A DNA stretch of 64,000 nt from Bacillus pinisoli. GTDB lineage: Bacteria > Bacillota > Bacilli > Bacillales > SA4. The stretch is from NCBI RefSeq assembly GCF_023036475.1, contig NZ_JAJQKI010000005.1, forward strand, positions 1 through 64,000. The letters are read 5' to 3'. A program made the translations under genes and the position numbers. The first letter of the stretch is position 1. Each line of letters begins with the position of its first letter. Positions 51,567-62,369 of the stretch are shown here, piece after piece. The notes below the pieces were generated by a model. That model did not search any database. It worked only from the letters and a program-made list of their open reading frames with translations, and was not told the origin of the DNA.

Positions 51567-52802
51567 ATGATGCATTTAAACCCATACTCCTCATTAAATA
51601 ATTACCGTCATAACCAGATTAATATGCTAAAAGTTTCCACAATTACAGAACAATTATCAAGCGGGCAACGAATACCACGCGCTAATCTTGATCCTGCTTC
51701 AAGCAGTATATCCGTAAACATGAGAGCTCAGCTAAGAGGATTAGAGCAAGCAAGTCGTAATGTTCAAGATGGGCTCTCACTAGTTCAAACTGCTGAGCAA
51801 GCTGTAAGTGATGTTCAATCTTCTCTTCAACGGATGCGGGAACTGGCTGTACAAGCTAGCAATGAAACGTTAACCCTATCAGACCGGCAATCCCTTCAAA
51901 CCGAAATTAATTCTCTCATAGAAGGTATAGAAAAAGTAGCAACCAATACAACATTTAATAATCATAAATTATTCAGTATTGAGCTTGAAAATGAGGTTGT
52001 TCAAGTCCCTGTAAAACCGGGACAAGTTGTGTTAGCAGCTTCTTTCAAAGTACCTGAAGGGGAAAAAGATACACTAATTGTACATGGTTTCTTTGATAAT
52101 ATTTCAGGTGTTGAGTTTCCTGATATTAACGTGTTAAGCCCAACCGGAGAATTATTTGGCTGGTGGCCTGGCAGTTATAATGGACAGTCAAAGATGAACG
52201 ACTATTTAACAACAAATGATGGGAAATCCATGGTAGATGACAACAATAATTCCTCTAACAGAGCTGAATACAGTGGATGGGCCGGCAATCCTGAGAGCAT
52301 GCGATTTGAAAATCCTGTTAGTGGAACGTGGAGATTGTATGCACAGAGCATAGGTGGACAAGAAGATTCAAATTACAATGTTGGATATGATTACTTTAGT
52401 ACACCCAAACAGTATAATATTCAAACCGGTGCCAACTCTGGGGATGTTTATACAGTAGAAATGAGTAATATTACTCCCGTATTCCTCGGAATAAATAACA
52501 CCTCCGTATTAAATGCAAAAGACAGTCAGACCGCCTTAGAAAATATAGACAAAGCAATAGACTATACTCTTTCCGAGATAGGAAAATATGGTGCCTATTC
52601 GACTCACCTAGAACATACGTCAAACTCATTAAGTACATATACAGCGGAACTAACAGGCGTAGAATCTAGAATTTCAGACCTAGATTATGCAAAAGGGATT
52701 ATGGACCTAACGAAATACAAGCTCCTTCAACAGGTTCAACCCCAACTTTCAAAAAATCACGACTTACAACCAACTCAAGTATTACAATTACTTCAAGCAT
52801 AA
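51567..52802 (+). CDS. Orphan flagellin-like protein with a beta-sandwich insert
   Basis: A 411-residue flagellin homologue. The N-terminal D0/D1 core (about 15-140: ITEQLSSGQRIPRANLDPAS, AEQAVSDVQSSLQRMRELAVQASN, quoted in part) is clear, and a C-terminal core (about 320-395: ALENIDKAIDYTLSEIGKYGA) ends with a divergent Gln-rich tail instead of the usual Leu-Leu-Arg end. Residues about 150-285 hold an insert with FGWWPGSY and ENPVSGTWRLYAQSIGG, resembling a proprotein-convertase P-domain or PPC beta sandwich. No other flagellar gene is nearby. Could be a minor filament or surface protein. Confidence 0.8.
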   Translation: MMHLNPYSSLNNYRHNQINMLKVSTITEQLSSGQRIPRANLDPASSSISVNMRAQLRGLEQASRNVQDGLSLVQTAEQAVSDVQSSLQRMRELAVQASNETLTLSDRQSLQTEINSLIEGIEKVATNTTFNNHKLFSIELENEVVQVPVKPGQVVLAASFKVPEGEKDTLIVHGFFDNISGVEFPDINVLSPTGELFGWWPGSYNGQSKMNDYLTTNDGKSMVDDNNNSSNRAEYSGWAGNPESMRFENPVSGTWRLYAQSIGGQEDSNYNVGYDYFSTPKQYNIQTGANSGDVYTVEMSNITPVFLGINNTSVLNAKDSQTALENIDKAIDYTLSEIGKYGAYSTHLEHTSNSLSTYTAELTGVESRISDLDYAKGIMDLTKYKLLQQVQPQLSKNHDLQPTQVLQLLQA

Positions 52803-52843
52803 AACCCTTACTCGCCTTCTAATGCGAGTAAGGGTTAGTTTTT
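52803..52843 (+). terminator. Terminator of the flagellin-like gene
   Basis: Hairpin AACCCTTACTCGC-N8-GCGAGTAAGGGTT followed by AGTTTTTT. Confidence 0.92.
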
Positions 52844-52851
52844 TATAAGAC

Positions 52852-55728
52852 TTAGGAATGGGAAGCCTCAAATTCCTTTATGAGGTCTTCAGTTCGTTTT
52901 CGATCTCGTTCTAAAACTGGTTTTAAATAACGACCCGTATAGGATGCCTCCACTTTTACAATATCCTCTGGTGTTCCGGTCGCCACAATGGTACCACCTT
53001 TATCTCCACCTTCAGGACCCAAGTCTACGATATAATCAGATGCTTTAATGACGTCCAGGTTATGCTCGATGACTAAAACGGTATCTCCATTTTCCACTAA
53101 ACGTTGAAGAACAACGAGTAGACGAGCGATGTCATCGACGTGAAGGCCAGTTGTCGGCTCGTCGAGTATATACATAGAACGACCTGTTGAACGGCGATGA
53201 AGCTCAGAAGCCAGTTTTACACGTTGCGCTTCTCCACCAGATAGTGTTGTCGCCGGCTGTCCCAATTTCACATAGCCTAAACCTACATCAACAATGGTCT
53301 GCAGCTTTCGGCTTATTTTAGGAATATTGGTGAAAAATTCTAATGCATCCTCTACTGTCATTTCAAGAACGTCAGATATATTCTTGTCTTTATATTTAAC
53401 CTCTAGGGTTTCACGGTTATACCGTTTACCGTGACATACTTCACATGGAACATACACATCTGGTAAGAAGTGCATTTCTATTTTAATGATTCCGTCTCCA
53501 CGACAAGCTTCACATCGACCACCTTTAACATTGAAGCTAAATCGACCTTTTTTATAGCCGCGAACCTTAGCTTCATTCGTTGAAGCAAATACATCACGAA
53601 TATCATCGAACACTCCTGTATAAGTAGCCGGATTGGATCTTGGTGTTCTACCAATTGGAGACTGGTCAATATCAATGACCTTATCAAGCTGCTCCATTCC
53701 CTTTACTTCTTTATGCTCACCAGGTCTAACCTTGGATTTATTTAGCTTTTGCGCTAATGATTTATAAAGAATTTCATTAATTAATGTACTTTTTCCAGAT
53801 CCTGATACACCGGTAACTGCCATAAAGGTACCGAGTGGGAATTTAACTTTTACATTTTTCAAGTTATTTTCCTTTGCTCCGACAATCTCTATATAACGAC
53901 CATCTGGCTTTTTACGCTCAACTGGGATAGGAATAAACTTTTTACCTGATAAATACTGTCCAGTTAAGGAGTTAGGGTCAGCCATTACCTCTTCAGGTGT
54001 CCCGGCTGAGATAATCTGTCCACCATGAACGCCAGCACCTGGTCCAATATCAATTAAGTAATCGGCTGCCATCATCGTATCTTCATCATGCTCAACGACA
54101 ATAAGCGTATTACCGATATCACGCATATTTTGTAGCGTATGAATGAGTCGATCATTATCACGCTGATGTAGCCCGATTGAAGGCTCGTCTAGGATATAGA
54201 GGACGCCCGTTAGTCGAGAACCAATTTGTGTCGCCAAACGAATACGCTGCGCTTCTCCACCAGACAAGGTCCCTGCTGCTCGACTCATTGTTAAGTAGTC
54301 CAAGCCAACATTGATAAGAAAACCTAATCTCTCCTGAATTTCTCTAATAATCATATGAGCAATTTTGGCTTCCTTTTCAGAAAGGTTCAACCCTGTCACA
54401 TAATTATACGCTTCTGTAATGGAGTAATTCGTCACATGCCCAATATGGTTATCACCCACAAACACGGCTAAGCTTTCCTTTTTTAATCGGTGCCCTTCAC
54501 AGGTTGGACAAGGTAGCTGTGCCATGTACTTTTCCATTTGCTCACGGATATAATCTGAGCTTGTGTCACGATATCTTCGCTCCACATTCGCTAAGATTCC
54601 TTCAAAGGGAACGTAATTTTCACGCACTTGTCCAAAATCATTCTCATAGCGGAAGTAAATTTCGTCACCATCGCTTCCATATAGCACCCTATCCATAAGA
54701 TGCTTGGGAATGTCTTTGGTCGGAATGTCCATATCAATGCCATAATGATTACATACTGATTCCAAGAGCTGAGGATAATATTGAGAACTTGAAGGCTCCC
54801 ATGGTGCAATTGCATGACCACGTAACGTTTTGTCCCAATCTGGTATAACAAGCTCCAAGTCTACTTCAAGCTTCGTACCCAATCCATCACAACTTTGGCA
54901 AGCCCCAAATGGACTGTTAAAAGAGAACATTCTTGGTTCTAGCTCACCAATTGAAAAACCACAGTGCGGACATGCATGATGTTCACTAAAAAGGAGCTCC
55001 TCTTCTACATCCATTACATCGACCATGACTTTTCCATCACCTAATCGAAGAGCTGTTTCTAAGGAATCTGATAATCGAGCTGAAATCCCATCTTTAACAA
55101 CAATTCGGTCGACAACAACTTCAATCGAGTGTTTTTTATTTTTTTCTAATTCAATGTCCTCTGAAATCTCCATCATTTCACCGTTTACACGAACACGAAC
55201 AAAACCTTGTTTCTTAATGTCCTCTAAAACTTTGACATGCGTCCCTTTTCGACCACTGACCATCGGCGCTAGGATCTGAAGCTTCGTACGTTCTGGATAT
55301 TCAAGGATACGGTCCACCATTTGTTCAATCGTTTGGGAACTAATCTCAACACCGTGGATGGGACAAATCGGTCGACCAACACGGGCAAATAGTAAACGTA
55401 AATAATCATAAATCTCTGTTACGGTACCAACAGTTGAACGTGGATTACGGCTTGTTGTTTTTTGGTCAATTGAGATGGCCGGAGACAACCCTTCTATGGC
55501 ATCAACATCAGGCTTGTCCATTTGTCCTAAGAACTGTCTAGCATAGGCAGAAAGTGACTCTACATATCGTCTTTGTCCTTCGGCATAGATCGTATCAAAT
55601 GCAAGTGATGATTTTCCTGATCCTGATAAGCCAGTTAACACAACTAGCTTATCTCGAGGGATCGTAACATCTATATTTTTTAAGTTATGGGCACGCGCCC
55701 CTTTTACAACTATTTTATCCATTGCCAT
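52852..55728 (-). CDS. uvrA: Excinuclease ABC subunit A
   Basis: Damage-recognition ATPase of nucleotide excision repair. The 958 residues hold two ABC modules: Walker [15 protein letters not shown] and [13 protein letters not shown], two ABC signatures ([26 protein letters not shown]), and zinc-finger cysteine pairs (CPHCGF..., [17 protein letters not shown]). It follows uvrB by 3 bp, forming the SOS-controlled uvrBA operon. Confidence 0.99.
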   Translation of the reverse strand: MAMDKIVVKGARAHNLKNIDVTIPRDKLVVLTGLSGSGKSSLAFDTIYAEGQRRYVESLSAYARQFLGQMDKPDVDAIEGLSPAISIDQKTTSRNPRSTVGTVTEIYDYLRLLFARVGRPICPIHGVEISSQTIEQMVDRILEYPERTKLQILAPMVSGRKGTHVKVLEDIKKQGFVRVRVNGEMMEISEDIELEKNKKHSIEVVVDRIVVKDGISARLSDSLETALRLGDGKVMVDVMDVEEELLFSEHHACPHCGFSIGELEPRMFSFNSPFGACQSCDGLGTKLEVDLELVIPDWDKTLRGHAIAPWEPSSSQYYPQLLESVCNHYGIDMDIPTKDIPKHLMDRVLYGSDGDEIYFRYENDFGQVRENYVPFEGILANVERRYRDTSSDYIREQMEKYMAQLPCPTCEGHRLKKESLAVFVGDNHIGHVTNYSITEAYNYVTGLNLSEKEAKIAHMIIREIQERLGFLINVGLDYLTMSRAAGTLSGGEAQRIRLATQIGSRLTGVLYILDEPSIGLHQRDNDRLIHTLQNMRDIGNTLIVVEHDEDTMMAADYLIDIGPGAGVHGGQIISAGTPEEVMADPNSLTGQYLSGKKFIPIPVERKKPDGRYIEIVGAKENNLKNVKVKFPLGTFMAVTGVSGSGKSTLINEILYKSLAQKLNKSKVRPGEHKEVKGMEQLDKVIDIDQSPIGRTPRSNPATYTGVFDDIRDVFASTNEAKVRGYKKGRFSFNVKGGRCEACRGDGIIKIEMHFLPDVYVPCEVCHGKRYNRETLEVKYKDKNISDVLEMTVEDALEFFTNIPKISRKLQTIVDVGLGYVKLGQPATTLSGGEAQRVKLASELHRRSTGRSMYILDEPTTGLHVDDIARLLVVLQRLVENGDTVLVIEHNLDVIKASDYIVDLGPEGGDKGGTIVATGTPEDIVKVEASYTGRYLKPVLERDRKRTEDLIKEFEASHS

Positions 55729-55731
55729 TTC

Positions 55732-57714
55732 TTATTTTCCTTCCGCTTTCAGTTCTAATAGCAAATCACGAAGCTCTGCTGCTCGCTCGAAGTTTAGCGC
55801 TTTTGCCGCTTCCTTCATTTCCAGTTCTAAGCTAGCCATCAGTTTTTCACGTTCTGGCTTTGTCATCTTTGCAAAAGAAGGTGCTGCCTCATACTGCTCT
55901 TCTGTCTCTGCCGCAACTGTCGCCCGGATAACATCTCGAATTTTCTTCTGAATGGTTTGAGGTGTAATTCCATGCTCGCGATTATAGTCTTCCTGCATCT
56001 CTCGACGACGCTTCGTTTCATTAATTGCAATTTCCATTGAGTTTGTGATCTTGTCCGCATACATAATGACATGACCATTTGCATTACGAGCTGCACGACC
56101 AATGGTTTGGATTAATGAACGCTCTGAACGTAAGAATCCTTCTTTATCTGCGTCTAAAATAGCGACAAGTGAGACCTCTGGTATATCCAAGCCCTCTCTT
56201 AAAAGATTGATCCCTACTAGAACATCATATTTACCTAAACGTAAGTCACGAATGATTTCAATCCGCTCAAGCGTTTTAATTTCAGAATGCAGGTAATTTA
56301 CTTTAATACCTACTTCCTTCAAGTAATTCGTTAAATCCTCTGACATTTTTTTCGTTAACGTAGTGATTAACACACGTTCATTACGCTCAATTCTTGTATG
56401 TAATTCACCTAATAAATCATCAATCTGCCCTTTAATTGGACGGACATCTATCGTCGGATCCAATAATCCAGTTGGTCGAATAATTTGCTCAATCATCTGA
56501 GGAGTATGTTCGATCTCAAAAGGTCCCGGTGTAGCTGATACATATACAATTTGGTTAATATGCTTTTCAAACTCATCAAACATTAACGGACGGTTATCCA
56601 AAGCAGATGGTAATCTGAAGCCGTGATCGACCAGAACCGATTTACGCGCTTTATCTCCGTTAAACATTCCCCTAATTTGTGGCAAGGTAACATGCGACTC
56701 ATCAATGACGATTAAGAAGTCTTTTGGAAAGAAGTCTAATAAAGTATAAGGAGTAGATCCAGGTGGACGTAACGTTAAATGCCTTGAGTAATTCTCAATT
56801 CCTGAACAGAAACCCATTTCCCTCATCATTTCGAGATCATAACGAGTTCGCTGTTCGAGTCTCTGCGCTTCAAGCAGTTTACCATTTTCACGCATTTCCG
56901 CTAGTCTTTCCTCTAGCTCAGCTTCAATATTTTCAATCGCTACTTTCATTTTTTCCTCACGGGTAACGAAGTGGGATGCAGGGAATATGGCCACATGCTC
57001 GCGCTCTCCCATTATCTCTCCCGTTAACGCATCAACCTCTCGAATTCGGTCAATTTCATCACCGAAAAACTCGACTCGAATACAGTGTTCGTCGCGTGAT
57101 GCTGGGAAAATCTCAACCACATCTCCACGTACTCGAAACGTCCCACGCTGGAAATCTATATCATTACGAGCATATTGAATATCTACTAAGTCGCGTAGTA
57201 GTTGATTTCGTTCCTTTTCCATCCCAGTACGTAGGGACACCACAAGCTCTCGGTATTCTTCTGGAGAACCTAATCCATATATACAAGACACACTTGCAAT
57301 GATAATAACATCGTTCCGTTCAATGAGGGCAGATGTGGCAGAGTGTCGCAGCTTATCAATCTCATCATTAATGGATGCATCTTTTTCAATAAATGTATCT
57401 GTCTGTGGAACATAGGCTTCCGGCTGATAATAATCATAATAACTGACAAAGTACTCAACCGCGTTATTTGGAAAGAACTCTTTAAACTCACTATAAAGCT
57501 GACCCGCTAACGTTTTGTTATGGGCAATGACTAATGTTGGTTTATTAACCTCTTTAATTACGTTGGAGATCGTAAATGTTTTCCCTGTTCCTGTTGCTCC
57601 TAATAGCGTCTGATGTTTTTGGTTATTTCGAATTCCATCTACAATCTTTTGTATAGCCAGTGGTTGATCTCCTTGAGGAGAATAGGCTGAGACTAATTCG
57701 AACTGCTCTGTCAC
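55732..57714 (-). CDS. uvrB: Excinuclease ABC subunit B
   Basis: Helicase-like damage verifier that loads UvrC. The 660 residues show Walker [14 protein letters not shown], the beta-hairpin region [21 protein letters not shown], helicase motif [11 protein letters not shown], and the C-terminal UVR motif ([22 protein letters not shown], in part) that binds UvrC. It is first in uvrBA. Confidence 0.99.
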   Translation of the reverse strand: MTEQFELVSAYSPQGDQPLAIQKIVDGIRNNQKHQTLLGATGTGKTFTISNVIKEVNKPTLVIAHNKTLAGQLYSEFKEFFPNNAVEYFVSYYDYYQPEAYVPQTDTFIEKDASINDEIDKLRHSATSALIERNDVIIIASVSCIYGLGSPEEYRELVVSLRTGMEKERNQLLRDLVDIQYARNDIDFQRGTFRVRGDVVEIFPASRDEHCIRVEFFGDEIDRIREVDALTGEIMGEREHVAIFPASHFVTREEKMKVAIENIEAELEERLAEMRENGKLLEAQRLEQRTRYDLEMMREMGFCSGIENYSRHLTLRPPGSTPYTLLDFFPKDFLIVIDESHVTLPQIRGMFNGDKARKSVLVDHGFRLPSALDNRPLMFDEFEKHINQIVYVSATPGPFEIEHTPQMIEQIIRPTGLLDPTIDVRPIKGQIDDLLGELHTRIERNERVLITTLTKKMSEDLTNYLKEVGIKVNYLHSEIKTLERIEIIRDLRLGKYDVLVGINLLREGLDIPEVSLVAILDADKEGFLRSERSLIQTIGRAARNANGHVIMYADKITNSMEIAINETKRRREMQEDYNREHGITPQTIQKKIRDVIRATVAAETEEQYEAAPSFAKMTKPEREKLMASLELEMKEAAKALNFERAAELRDLLLELKAEGK

Positions 57715-57743
57715 TCGGGAAGCCTCCTATCGATTCTTTTCTG

Positions 57744-57772
57744 TTTTCTATTGTAACAATTTACAAGTAAAA
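57744..57772 (-). promoter_or_regulatory. uvrBA promoter
   Basis: Minus-strand TTGGTT, 17-bp spacer, TACAAT (in GTTACAATAG), about 40 bp upstream of the uvrB ATG and just downstream of the LexA box. Confidence 0.65.
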
Positions 57773-57786
57773 AACCAAGAAATATG

Positions 57787-57800
57787 CGAACGAATATTCG
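57787..57800. promoter_or_regulatory. LexA (DinR) SOS box of uvrBA
   Basis: CGAACGAATATTCG matches the Bacillus LexA consensus CGAAC-N4-GTTCG in nine of ten positions and sits just upstream of the uvrB promoter. Confidence 0.87.
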
Positions 57801-57829
57801 TTTTTATTTTTAATCGGGAATTGTGTTTT

Positions 57830-57918
57830 GTGCAATTATTTCTTAGTTGTGTGCGATTCTTCTCAGTTTGTGTGCAATAAACTCGACTTACTGTGCAATA
57901 TCTCTTCGTTACTGTGCA
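57830..57918 (+). repeat. 21-bp-phased GTGCAAT array 5
   Basis: GTGCAAT or GTGCGAT begins at 57830, 57851, 57872, 57893 and 57914, exactly every 21 bp. It lies between the terminator at 57948 and the LexA box of uvrB, within the 510-bp gap 57715-58224. Confidence 0.87.
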
Positions 57919-57938
57919 ATTCACTATTATCTGGACAT

Positions 57939-57969
57939 AAAAAAACTCGCCTACCCTTAAGGATAGGCG
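57939..57969 (-). terminator. Terminator upstream of array 5
   Basis: Minus-strand hairpin CGCCTATCC-N4-GGGTAGGCG followed by seven T. It ends the transcript of the D-Ala-D-Ala carboxypeptidase gene. Confidence 0.88.
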
Positions 57970-58021
57970 TAAAACTACTTATTTATAGATTCTTTCGCTA
58001 AAAATTTGTTTCTTATTTTAT

Positions 58022-58206
58022 CGCTCTGTTAAACCTTGTTGTTGATTTTCGTTCCAGGACACTCGCTTTCCGTGGGCGAGTCCGGGAGCCTCCTCGGCGA
58101 AAACCGTGCCTGTGGGGTCTCCCGCGACCCGCTCTCCCACAGGAGTCTCGCGTCCTTCCACTTCAATCAACTCTACTAAAAATCAACACTGTACTCTAAC
58201 ACAGCC
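58022..58206. repeat. Intergenic repeat family 2 (GC-rich)
   Basis: About 185 bp. Its ends are inverted: CTCTGTTAAACC near 58025 against CTCTAACACAGCC near 58195, and TTGATTTT against AAAATCAA inside. The centre is GC-rich with paired blocks (CTCGCTTTCC, GGGAGCCTCCTCGGCG, CCTGTGGGGTCTCCC, CCCACAGGAGTCTCGCG). Similar blocks recur in intergenic DNA of many Bacillaceae, and the outer parts resemble those at 34762-35085. Confidence 0.75.
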
Positions 58207-58224
58207 TATTTTATAAAAAACTGC

Positions 58225-59271
58225 CTATTTAAACCTATATTGCTTCTTCTGCCTGAATTTAATGATGAAGAAGAGTGAAATCATGCCGATTAGGGTAAGC
58301 GGTAAAATCAGTGAGGCTGAACGTGAATCTTCATTCCCCTTCTGTTCACTTTCTATGCGTTCCATGTTCTGAGTTTCTATTTCTTGTTTCATATCCTCTG
58401 GCAAAGTTTGATTGACGTCAACATACAGTGACTCAGGTATACGGCTTGTATCAAAATGTTTAAAACCGTAATCAAATAACGTTTTCGTGTCTTGATAAGG
58501 CTGCTTCTTTCCCGTTGCCTTCATGGTCACAGCAATGAGTTGAGTTTCACCTCTTTGCGCAACGGTGACTAACGTAAACCCTGATTTTTGTACATATCCG
58601 TTTTTACCACCAATGACTCCTTCATATGGTAGATCTAGCATCATGCGGTGGTGAGTATAGAGAACCGTTTCCCAGCTCTGACCTTTCCAGGGCATTGATT
58701 TGATACTAATCAATTTCTTAAATTCTTCATTTTTCATCCCGTACCTCATGATTTGAGCCATATCATAAGCTGTTGTATAATGCTCTTCGTGAAATAAACC
58801 ATGAGGATTTTTGAAAGAGGTATCTGTGACAACGACCTTTTCCTGAACAAAAGCATTCATATGTTCAGCAAAACCTTCTACTGTTCCATGCATATGCTCG
58901 GCGATTGCCACCCCGGCATCATTTCCAGAATTAATCATGAGTCCTTGAAGGAGCTTGTCTACCGTAACAATCTCGCCTTCCTCCAGATACACGCGAGTAC
59001 CTTCTACGTTTCTAGCATTCTCACTAACTACGACTTCATCGCTAAGATTGCTTTCCTCTATTGCAACGATTGCCGTGACAAGCTTCGTAATACTAGCCGG
59101 ATACATCTGAACATGACTATTTTTTTCATATAAAACTAAACCGGTTTTGGCATCCAGTAAAATGGCACTTTCACTATGAAGACTTAACTCTTCGGCTTTT
59201 GTCGAGACAGGAAATAGGAGCAAGCATTGAAATAATGAAACGATGGTGATAGTTAGTTTAATTGTCTTCAT
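58225..59271 (-). CDS. D-alanyl-D-alanine carboxypeptidase (S11 family, DacF-like)
   Basis: Penicillin-binding protein trimming the terminal D-Ala of peptidoglycan stems outside the membrane. The 348 residues begin with a signal peptide (MKTIKLTITIVSLFQCLLLF) and contain the active-site SITK in PASITKLVTA, SGN in INSGNDAG and KNG in VIGGKNGYV (usual KTG changed to KNG). A C-terminal membrane helix (LILPLTLIGMISLFFIIKF) anchors it. The ATG at 59271 follows TTGGAGGCTGTA. Specific paralogue (dacA/dacB/dacF) is uncertain. Confidence 0.92.
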   Translation of the reverse strand: MKTIKLTITIVSLFQCLLLFPVSTKAEELSLHSESAILLDAKTGLVLYEKNSHVQMYPASITKLVTAIVAIEESNLSDEVVVSENARNVEGTRVYLEEGEIVTVDKLLQGLMINSGNDAGVAIAEHMHGTVEGFAEHMNAFVQEKVVVTDTSFKNPHGLFHEEHYTTAYDMAQIMRYGMKNEEFKKLISIKSMPWKGQSWETVLYTHHRMMLDLPYEGVIGGKNGYVQKSGFTLVTVAQRGETQLIAVTMKATGKKQPYQDTKTLFDYGFKHFDTSRIPESLYVDVNQTLPEDMKQEIETQNMERIESEQKGNEDSRSASLILPLTLIGMISLFFIIKFRQKKQYRFK

Positions 59272-59346
59272 TACAGCCTCCAAATTCAAACAGCACATAC
59301 TATATATTTCGGTAGAACGGCCCTTTTTTTGAGGACCGCTTTCAAA

Positions 59347-59382
59347 AAGTAAACAGACTCCTACACGCTGAGTCTGTTTACG
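59347..59382 (-). terminator. Terminator of the DMT transporter gene
   Basis: Hairpin GTAAACAGACTCA...GAGTCTGTTTAC that includes the stop codon, followed by TTTTTG on the minus strand. Confidence 0.87.
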
Positions 59383-60314
59383 TTTCTCTTAATGGTCATC
59401 TTTTTACTTAGTAAACTATGAAATACCATTCCCATCACGACAAGCACGACACCCATGAGTGAAATAAACGAAGGCAGTGGAATTGATAAAAAGATCATTT
59501 CACCGAGAATAACAAATAATATTTGAGAAGATTGCGTAGCCTCGACTGCTGCTAGTTTTCCTGTATCATCTTTCACCAGTTCTGTGGCAAAAAAGAATAA
59601 AAGCGTGGCAATCACACCAGATGAAATCGCAACTAAGAATGTTTGGATTACCTGACTAGTACTTGGTGCTCCTTCTGTCGTATACCCGACTATAGCTAAC
59701 ATAAGCCATAACGGCATCGAAGCAAGTGTCATACCGAGAACACGTTGAAACGTATCAAGCTTCCTAGAGTATAGCTCCATCATTTTCCGATTACCTAACG
59801 GATAAGCAAAGGAGGCAATGATGACAGGCAAGACTCCTGTTAAAAGAAGATTCCATGTTAATCCATTTTCAGCATTCTCTAGCTGTATAATGAGGATTCC
59901 AAGAAAAATTAAACTTGAAAATAGTAGACTTTTTACCGGAATGGTTCTCCGTAACCCGGTTGAATCGACGAATAGGGGAGTTAATAAAATCCCCGCAATA
60001 ATGGTAAATTGCCAGGTCCCTGCTACTAACCATCCTGGACCAGAGGAAGCGGCATAGGTGATTGGTCCATAAAATAAGCCAAACCCGATAAAACTCCAGA
60101 CTAACCAAACGACTGGTTGTTCTTTAAGCTCTTTCCATAATTCCTTTAGATTTCCTCTTAGCGCAACAATGAGAACTAAAAAAGGGACCATAAAAAAGTA
60201 ACGAAGAGAAGCACTCCAAAGCCAGCTCCCACCTGATAGTTCCATCGCTCTGTTTAAAATAAACGTAAACGCAAAAAAGCACGAAGACAGAATTCCAATC
60301 AAGAATGCTTTCAT
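59361..60314 (-). CDS. DMT-superfamily transporter (multidrug-resistance efflux type)
   Basis: A 317-residue membrane protein with about ten hydrophobic helices of the drug/metabolite transporter superfamily, EmrE-like multidrug resistance efflux group (AFTFILNRAMELSGGSWLWSASLRY, in part; YPLGNRKMMEL; VEATQSSQILFVILGE). The substrate is unknown. The ATG at 60314 follows GGGGGGCGATATCA. Monocistronic. Confidence 0.9.
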   Translation of the reverse strand: MKAFLIGILSSCFFAFTFILNRAMELSGGSWLWSASLRYFFMVPFLVLIVALRGNLKELWKELKEQPVVWLVWSFIGFGLFYGPITYAASSGPGWLVAGTWQFTIIAGILLTPLFVDSTGLRRTIPVKSLLFSSLIFLGILIIQLENAENGLTWNLLLTGVLPVIIASFAYPLGNRKMMELYSRKLDTFQRVLGMTLASMPLWLMLAIVGYTTEGAPSTSQVIQTFLVAISSGVIATLLFFFATELVKDDTGKLAAVEATQSSQILFVILGEMIFLSIPLPSFISLMGVVLVVMGMVFHSLLSKKMTIKRNVNRLSV

Positions 60315-60400
60315 TGATATCGCCCCCCGCTTCCATTTTTCTTTATCATACACTCTGATTCATAAATGTGCGATAGGAAGCAGAGGAGAACTCTATAAAA

Positions 60401-62155
60401 CTAGGTTTCTATCTGGATATATTTGCTGCAGATGGTGTCAAACGGAACCGGTCTTTGATAATAAAAACCTTGACCAATGTGACAACCACTTTCCCTTAAG
60501 TATTCATGTTGCTGTTCATTCTCAATTCCTTCTGCCACCACTCCAACTCCAAGCTCATTACTTAATGTAATCATTGCTTTTACGATTGCTTGATCACCCT
60601 TGCTCTCTAGTATTTCATTAATGAACACTCTGTCAATCTTTAAGCAATCGATTGGGAGATGCTTGATGTAACTTAGTGACGAATAGCCCGTGCCAAAGTC
60701 ATCAAGAGCCGTCCATAACCCAGTCTCCTTTAAGCGCGTGATAATCTGTACAGCAATATCCATGTTATTCATGAAGATAGATTCCGTAATTTCAAATTTC
60801 AACATACTTGGTTCAAATCCAGATTTCTTAATAATGGCTTGTACTCTCTCAACAAATCGTTTTGATTTAATTTGTTCAGAAGAGATATTGAGGGAAAAAT
60901 GAACAGGTTGTCCGCCTCTTTCCAACCATTTTACCCCATCTTCACACACTTGTTTTATGACCCATTCCCCAAGCGGAACAATTAAGCCTGTTTCTTCTGC
61001 GACGGGAATAAATTCCCCAGGTGAGATCCATCCGTATAGAGGGTGATCCCAGCGAATTAAGGCTTCAAATCCCTTCAGTTTACCTGTTTGCAAATCATAT
61101 TGAGATTGATAGTGTAAGGTAAACTGATTTCTTTCTAACGCTTTTCGCATCTCATTCTCAATCATTAGCTGCCTCGCTAACGTCTTGCCTTGATGTCGGT
61201 CGTACACTTCAATTTTTGTTCCATTTCTTTTCGCTTTGTACATCGCCATATCTGCATTTTTCAACAGTGTTATCATATCTTTTGCATGAAGTGGATAAAG
61301 AGAAATTCCTATGCTAACTGAAACCGATAATTCAATCTCCTGAATAAGTATAGGCTCTGAAATAATCGTAATGAATTCCTCAGCCAGCCTTTCCACCTCA
61401 TAAAGATACTCATTTACGGATAGAGATGCTGCTTTGGGATGGATAATCAACAATTCATCTCCACCCATCCTACACGCAATCCCTTCAGGACCTAGCCTTC
61501 TCTCGATTCTCTCTGCGATTTTTACAATAACCTGATCTCCCATATGATGACCATAACTATCATTAATTAGTTTAAAACGGTCAATATCCATATAGATAAG
61601 TGCAAAGATTTCATTCTTTTCGTATTCCAGATAGGAAGAAGCAAAATGACGATTGTATAAATTTGTAAGTGTATCCTTTATCAATAATCCTTCCATGATA
61701 ATGGTCTGTGAGAGAAGATGCCCAAGTGACATTGCCAGACCCATTTGATGTTCTGTAAAAGCATAAGGCTTAGTATCTAAACCACATAACGTTCCAATAA
61801 TTCGATTATGCTGATCATATAAAGCAATACCAAAAAAACAACCTTCTCCTCCAAGCTTTTGCTTAATTGACTCAAAGGCTGGAGCATTAAACTCAGAAAG
61901 CTTTGTAATCATAAGTGGTTCCCGACCACCTTTTGTAACTAAACTTCAGAAAACTGCGTCAAAGGGAAGCGTGGAACCGGCTTCCACTAACGTCTCTTTT
62001 TGATTAAAGGTTTCAATAAAGTAATTCGTTTTTCTATCATTAATTGCAATGAAAAAAGTATTAATTTGAATCGTATTCTCTAATAGCTGAAAAACCAATT
62101 TAGCGCTTTGCTTCAATGTTTGAAAGTGGGTAACATCTCTTGGATGTAAGAACAC
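60401..62155 (-). CDS. GAF-GGDEF-EAL c-di-GMP enzyme with in-frame TGA
   Basis: From a GTG at 62155 (AGAGGAGGA upstream) the frame runs 584 codons: GAF sensor (about 10-155), GGDEF cyclase-type domain (MGGDEL at about 230-235) and EAL phosphodiesterase-type domain (FEALIRW at about 363, with DDFGTGYSS and AEGIEN). Codon 70 (61946-61948) is TGA in DAVF-TGA-SLVTKGGREPLMI, where GAF relatives usually carry Cys. Without recoding, a 503-residue product could start at an ATG at 61912, but it has no ribosome site and half a GAF. The GGDEL variant may still be active. Either recoding or a recent nonsense mutation/sequencing error. Confidence 0.85.
61914..61948 (-). other. TGA codon with downstream hairpin in the GAF domain
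   Basis: After the TGA come 16 nt, then GUGGU (61925-61929), loop CGGGA (61920-61924) and ACCAC (61915-61919), with one extra G-U pair outside. The loop starts 21 nt after the TGA and has G at its second position, the same spacing as in cadA. Confidence 0.3.
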
Positions 62156-62330
62156 TAGGACTTCCTCCTCTCATAAAAACGTATAGTAACTCTATACTAT
62201 CATTTTGTGTCAAAAGTAAGGGTATGCCTATCACCCTCGCTTCCTATTTTCATAAAAAAATATGATTATTATAGGAATAAATTCCTAGAGAAGGCTACCT
62301 AACAATTCGTTTTTTACAACAGATCATAAA

Positions 62331-62364
62331 AAAAACTTGTGTCAGCGGTTTCCCTACCTACACA
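62331..62364 (-). terminator. Terminator of the HD-GYP gene
   Basis: Minus-strand hairpin AGCTTGTGT...ACACAAGT followed by eight T. Confidence 0.85.
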
Positions 62365-62369
62365 AGCTT

